NCBI GenBank assembly: GCA_021029095.1
Contig: JAJOHG010000611.1
Span: 1-11,514, forward strand
DNA from: Phellopilus nigrolimitatus
Lineage: Eukaryota > Basidiomycota > Agaricomycetes > Hymenochaetales > Hymenochaetaceae
Direction: 5' to 3'
Length of the DNA: 11,514 nt
In this document: piece by piece, positions 7,510 to 11,514 of the stretch
Layout of the letters: the number at the start of each line of letters is the position of its first letter
Numbering within the stretch: the first letter of the stretch is position 1
Program-made: the position numbers and the translations under genes
Notes under the pieces: model-generated
What the model was told of the DNA's origin: nothing
What the model saw: the letters and a program-made list of their open reading frames with translations, nothing else
The model's database searches: none

Positions 7510-8882
7510 ATGGTGTCAGTGACTATTACGGCGGCAGGGAAGCCGCCCGCCCTAGCTCTTAAGCTACCCTTTACTGTCGTCCTTCCAGACAAGACGCTCG
7601 AGAGCGCGAGAATTGAGGATGTTAAAGGCGCGATTACCGCACAATTCCCTAAGGTATGTGTCTTGTTCGTTTCTTTACTTAGAAAACTTCTTACTTATCT
7701 ACGACTTCTAGTTTCATACATCGCGTCAAAAGCTGTCGTTGAAAGGCGACAAGAAAGCGCTGGCAGACGAGGACACGCTTGCAAAGGCAGGCGTCACGGA
7801 CGGGGGCGAGCTGACGATCAAAGACTTGGGCCGTCAAATCAGCTGGAGAACGGTTTTTATCGTAGAATATGCACGTCCTTCCTATATCTCTCACGCGGCG
7901 TCGAATTTCTTACCTTTGTCCTCAAGGCCGGACCGCTTGTTATCCATCCACTGTTCTACTACCTTCCAAAGTTGATTTACGGTGGTGATGTCCAGCATAG
8001 TCTCATGCAAAGGTGCATCGTGCACCATTACCGCAAAAGATCTTGTTGACGACTTTTTAGATATGCATTCACATTGATTATGTTACATTTCCTCAAGCGG
8101 GAGTACGAAACTCTCTCGTTCGTTATTTCTTCTCTTCTCTGTTTTCTGTATCAGTTTTCACTGAAAACCTGCTCTAGTGTGCATCGTTTCTCGAAGGCCA
8201 CCATGCCGTTTTTCAACCTTTTTAAAAAGTCAGTCTCACGCTCATAACAGCCTTATAGTTACTCTGTGTTTAATGCTGACCGGATCTTGTTCTGGCTTCT
8301 AGTTCCGGGCATTACCATATTTTAAGCGGTATTCTCCTTGCCTTCGCGTTATACCGGCCGAAATACGCCGCGCTTTCTCCTGTCATTCGGGATTCCAAGC
8401 GCGATTCGCTCTCGTTCCTTTGGTTCTGGACTGCTATCTTCGTCGTGCGTATCCTGTGTATTTCTTATGCAGGGTTAAAAATATCCTCACTTTTTTCTCC
8501 GCACATCTACTCGTATGTAGTTCGCCGAAATTTCGAATCTGAAGACCCATTTGACACTCCGCGACCTCCGCCCCGATGGGTCGCGCAAGCGCGCTATACC
8601 ATACGGTTACGGATTTAACCTCGTTTCGTGCCCGAACTATTTTTTCGAGAGCCTCGCATGGTTCGCGATTTCCTGCATGACGGGAAGCTATGCGGGTACA
8701 TCCCCTTTCTTCTTGAACCGCTTCCTGACCACGGCTGATTCTATTTTCTAGCCTGGTTGTTTTTCTTCGCTGGTACAGTCCAAATGGCCTTATGGGCAAT
8801 CAAAAAACACAAGCTGTACAGGAAGGAGTTCGGGAACCAGTACCCGAAAGGCAGGAAGATCATGTTCCCTTTCATTTTTTAA
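7510..8882 (+). CDS. TSC13: Very-long-chain (trans-2) enoyl-CoA reductase, Tsc13/TECR family
   Basis: Eight exons: 7510-7653, 7712-7870, 7927-8012, 8061-8117, 8178-8228, 8303-8444, 8521-8695, 8752-8882. Phases agree and give 314 aa, the usual size. Residues 1 to about 85 are the family's ubiquitin-like domain (KLSLKGDKKALADEDTLA, GVTDGGELTIKDLG). Then come GRQISWRTVFIVEYAGPLVI, MLHFLKREYETL, VHRFSKATMPFFNLF, NSGHYHILSG, THLTLRDLRPDGSRKRAIPY and GFNLVSCPNYFFESLAW, ending in KKEFG/YPKGRK-type residues and FPFIF. The enzyme does the last step of ER fatty-acid elongation, reducing trans-2-enoyl-CoA with NADPH. Y253 in CPNY and E100 in VEY are probable equivalents of the reported essential Tyr and Glu; alignment is needed. 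Intron 2 (7871-7926) appears to begin GCACGT, since only that donor keeps VEYAGP in frame. The basic C-terminus may act as ER retention signal. Confidence 0.95.
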
Positions 8883-9021
8883 TCAGCCATGTTTCGTTGG
8901 CTTTACGATACAATACATCTCTGTAACTGTTCTTGTGTTACATTCGCCTTCAGCTAAAACCACTCGTACCAGGCTATCAGGAAGATGAAGGCCTTTTTTC
9001 GTTAATCATGAGACCTGAGCC
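8883..9021. other. Short convergent gap between TSC13 and GET4
   Basis: Only 139 bases lie between the two stop codons, so the 3' UTRs of TSC13 and GET4 very probably overlap as antisense transcripts. Nothing else is visible in it. Confidence 0.5.
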
Positions 9022-10361
9022 CTAATCCAGGCCAGCTGCAGCAGGACTAGGCATGAGCACGCGGGGCCCAGGCCCGCCTCCTGACGGAGCGCCGCCGAAG
9101 AGGGACGACAACACGTCACCGAAGGGATTCGCGGCTTGATTTCGCGGAGGCGGGATTGCGAAGTATAGGGTTGCAATCTCATTGAGGTACTGTTCGGTCA
9201 ATGCGTAGATACGCATGAATAACTAGGACTGACAAGACTATTTCATGTTCTACTCACCTTCCGCACGTCAGGTGTCGCGAGCACGCCGCCTCTGCTTAGG
9301 TACGTTCCACATAAGCGCACCCACGCCTCTTGTGCCTTCTTGTTTCCCTGTGCGCGCTGGCAGGTCCGCACGGCAAGCTGCAAGAAGTTGAGAACCTGGT
9401 CACTCGTAAAAACGATTTCGTCTGAATCACTGCTGGGGACGGGAAGTGGGGCGGGTGCCAGGGCGGAGCGGAGGGAAGGACGTGCAGACGAGCTGAGGGA
9501 TATGAAATGGGTGATAAAGGTGCGTGCGGCGAGGATGTTTCCATTCAGAAGGTACCTGAGGAGCCGACAAACCATTATTCTCGTCCTACGCAAAATACCT
9601 AAAATGACTCACGGGAGAGTGCCTCGTAAAGCAAACGGTCCTGGTGACGCAGACAATGCCGTTGCTTGCCACCACTCTGACATCATCTGTGCGAGAAGAC
9701 GTGCACTGTCGCGTTTGCCCGCAGACAAAAGGTGCGGCTCCGCCAGATCAAATGCCCCCTCTGAAAATGAGAGATATATTATCATTATTTGGAAATGGGC
9801 GCTAGCAAAACAGTCCCCTACCTTTATAAAGAAGCTCGCCAACATAATTGTGCAGGTCTTGATCTCCTGCTGGACAAGGCCCGGCTTTTGCTGTCCAACT
9901 TGCCTTTTTCGTTAGATAGGAATATATTAATGCTGAAGTGGATACTCACGCAACGGACTTGTCAATAAGTGTCTTGCGCCACGCACCAGCAGGTCCGGTC
10001 AATGCAATAAGCTGCGTCAGTCTCCCTGCACAGTGATTTCAGTTAGACTCGTTTCAATCTTCGATCTGTAAGTGTTGTCGGACACACCTCTTGATTCGTC
10101 CGTCACCTCTTCTCCCTTGCTCTCATACACGTCGATCAAAAACGATGCCAAGTCCGTCCCGCTCCCCGGCTGCCCTGCCTTCAAGAGCTCTCGCGCGCTC
10201 TGGAATAAGACGTCGATCGCGGTGGTATACTGCGCAGACTTGACGTATCGCGACGCGAAGGTGCGCGCCTTCTGATGCGCTTCGTACGCGTGTCCGGACG
10301 CGATTTGGGGGAGGATAGCAGCGAGTGCTTTTGAAGACGAAGCAGCAGATGGCGGGGGCAT
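9022..10361 (-). CDS. GET4: Get4-type subunit of the tail-anchored protein targeting (GET/TRC40) complex
   Basis: Six exons: 10361-10088, 10025-9950, 9898-9822, 9760-9613, 9555-9258, 9189-9022. All phases agree; 346 aa, near family length (about 310-330) plus a longer tail. Recognisable Get4 blocks are GHAYEAHQKARTFASRY, AIDVLFQSARELLKAGQ, GTDLASFLIDVY, LIALTGPAGAWRKTLIDKSV, LYKEGAFDLAEPHLLSAGKR, FALRGTLPYLLNGNILAART, DQVLNFLQLAVRTCQR and YLNEIATLYF. Get4 is an alpha-solenoid in the cytosol that, with Get5 and Sgt2, hands tail-anchored proteins to Get3 for ER insertion. The last about 40 residues are Gly/Pro/Ala-rich and probably disordered. The acceptor of intron 2 (GCAAG ending 9899) was chosen because it alone gives SVAWTAKAGP; the nearer AAAAAG fails phase. 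The last intron carries a perfect palindrome near its 3' splice site. Confidence 0.93.
9201..9216. repeat. Palindrome in the last GET4 intron
   Basis: ATGCGTA and TACGCAT are perfect 7-bp inverted arms around GA, inside the 68-nt last intron, 11-26 nt from its acceptor. In the pre-mRNA the hairpin would sit beside or over the likely branch site (TTGAC). Confidence 0.5.
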
Positions 10362-10739
10362 AATCCGAACGTTCGAAACAAAGTCGTGCTAAAGGGCTAC
10401 CAATCAACTTGTGAAGCCGGAAGCTCAGTCGCAATTCTATCCACATTGGTCAACATAAATATTACGTAATCTAGACATCATCGACTTGTAAGCGGTTTCG
10501 ATTTATTTGTCCAATTTGACTTGTAATCGGCCCATACTCCTACGATCACTTTGAGGCATATCTTGGACCTCAGCTCCCCAGCTGATAGCTGTTTCAGAAT
10601 TACATTGATTCCACCAAGAGCGCTTAAATGCAGAGAAACCAACGGAGAAAGTATACTGGCAGTAGAATCCTGCTGTGATTCCATGTCTCACGTTAACACT
10701 AGCTCAATGACTATTTGAATCGCTATGATCTATGTACCA
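10362..10739. other. Upstream flank of GET4; no gene found
   Basis: This stretch should contain the GET4 promoter and 5' UTR. A 68-codon minus-strand open frame at 10684-10478 has a Met but no recognisable domain and no supporting context, so I do not call it a gene. No convincing TATA box or repeat was seen. Confidence 0.35.
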
Positions 10740-10847
10740 TTTGTTATGGTATGTTGTAAAGAGTCGAGCTCGTAGAATGATGAGCTGACTACCATATGCA
10801 TGTCGATATTCCGCCCTTGGATAGATCGGATTACCCGGTTCGCTCCA

Positions 10848-10857
10848 TATATAAAGG
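10848..10857 (+). promoter_or_regulatory. TATA box of an unidentified plus-strand transcript or LTR
   Basis: TATATAAAGG is a near-ideal TATA element. About 60 nt downstream is a pyrimidine-rich run (10913-10930), then a CA-rich leader-like stretch (CATTCACATTCAACTTC). A GTATGT donor stands at 10010+1000 (position 11010) and a TTTAG acceptor ends at 11081, giving a plausible 72-nt intron in a 5' leader. No coding exon follows inside the window, so the gene, if real, continues to the right. An LTR of a retrotransposon would have similar parts. Confidence 0.4.
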
Positions 10858-11083
10858 TCATTCGGAGTGTTTTAACTATGCATCGGCCCCTTTATCAGGC
10901 TTGCCGCGAACGCTCTTTTTTCCTTTCCCCGCCGCGGACCCATTCACATTCAACTTCTAAGAACATCGACCAAAACAACGGGTGCATGTAGTGCAAACTC
11001 ACGCCCTCGGTATGTATTCAAGTAAACTCTTTCCCATTTTACAATATTATTCCGTTGTTGTTCCGCGTCCGGACTATTTAGTG

Positions 11084-11114
11084 GAGCAGAGCTTCTCTTG
11101 AAGATTCTCTGCTC
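11084..11114. repeat. Strong stem-loop
   Basis: GAGCAGAG (11084-11091) pairs perfectly with CTCTGCTC (11107-11114). Inside it CTTC (11092-11095) pairs with GAAG (11100-11103) around a TCTT loop. Together they form a 12-bp stem with one 3-base bulge (ATT). It begins just after the acceptor-like TTTAG at 11081. No RNA family recognised. Confidence 0.6.
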
Positions 11115-11514
11115 AATGCGCTCAGCGCCAGTGAAGCATATATGTTTCGCCTATAAACCACGCATCATTACTGTGTTTGCGTGCTGTGAAATTGCTTACC
11201 TTCTATTTGGGCATTAAAGTTACCCGATCCCCTCCCCCCTTCACGCTACGCCGTCAAATTTGATCCTGGCGTGCCGCGTCATTAATTGTTTCGAGAGATA
11301 ATGGTAATTGTTGCATCGGAGTCGATCAGTTTCGCTCGATGAGACCATACTCATCATCGATCGTCAGACGGAGATCCATATCTCCCGAAATACTTTGTTA
11401 GTCGTCACGGGGGCATGGAACACTGACATTCTCAGCATTGCATCACCAATGAATCGGCGGAGAACTAGGGACAAAGGACCGAAACAGGTACCCGACACAT
11501 TGTTACACGACAAG
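11115..11514. other. Right-end stretch without recognised gene
   Basis: No open frame of note on either strand and no match to a known family. A small perfect inverted repeat (GGAGAT, CCAT, ATCTCC at 11370-11385) and a C-rich run near 11229-11240 are the only visible patterns. It may be leader or intron of a gene starting beyond the window. Confidence 0.35.

Noticed and set aside
10478..10684. 68-codon minus-strand open frame upstream of GET4
   Set aside because: No family resemblance, no neighbouring exons, and length compatible with chance.
10742..10977. Confident call of a solo LTR
   Set aside because: No target-site duplication was found around any TG...CA choice and there is no second copy in the window.
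10800..10991. 63-codon plus-strand open frame across the TATA box
   Set aside because: It overlaps a strong TATA element and has low-complexity Ser/His/Pro content; at most a short upstream ORF from 10876 or so.
1..11514. CRISPR array, operon, prophage, rRNA or transposase
   Set aside because: Nothing of the kind is visible; the intron-rich monocistronic genes show a eukaryotic nuclear genome.

Overview
The window looks like nuclear DNA of a filamentous basidiomycete, most likely an Agaricomycete. Nearly every gene is cut by many short introns (about 48-90 nt, mostly GT-AG, with CTNAY-like branch sites). There are no operons or ribosome-binding sites. The best protein matches I recall are fungal: Arv1, Tsc13/TECR, Get4, an ABHD11-type hydrolase, a ThuA-like secreted protein and an F-box/LRR protein. 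Exon models were built by hand from splice signals, reading-frame phase and remembered family motifs. No alignment was run.

Layout, left to right: (1) 28-1420, minus strand, secreted and probably GPI-anchored ThuA-like protein, with an apparent one-base lesion in exon 5. (2) 1421-2326, no assignable gene, but several coding-like open frames on the minus strand. (3) 2327-3798, minus, ARV1 in nine exons. (4) 3799-4063, divergent intergenic region. (5) 4064-5413, plus, F-box protein. (6) 5414-5993, convergent intergenic region with two small hairpins. (7) 5994-7342, minus, mitochondrial ABHD11-type alpha/beta hydrolase in nine exons, including a 10-nt microexon. (8) 7343-7509, compact bidirectional promoter with a tandem GACGTGAC repeat. 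(9) 7510-8882, plus, very-long-chain enoyl-CoA reductase (TSC13/TECR). (10) 9022-10361, minus, GET4, convergent with TSC13. (11) 10362-11514, no coding gene found; it has a TATA element, a possible non-coding first exon or LTR remnant, and a strong hairpin.

Three of the six genes act at the endoplasmic reticulum: Arv1 in lipid/GPI-precursor handling, Tsc13 in very-long-chain fatty acid elongation, and Get4 in tail-anchored protein insertion. The ThuA-like protein would pass through the ER and receive a GPI anchor. This is probably ordinary fungal gene order and not a pathway cluster. I see no clearly new biological system. The most checkable oddities are two inferred GC-AG introns, the 10-nt exon, the exon-5 frame lesion, the tandem bZIP-like sites and the unexplained open frames at 1544-2232.
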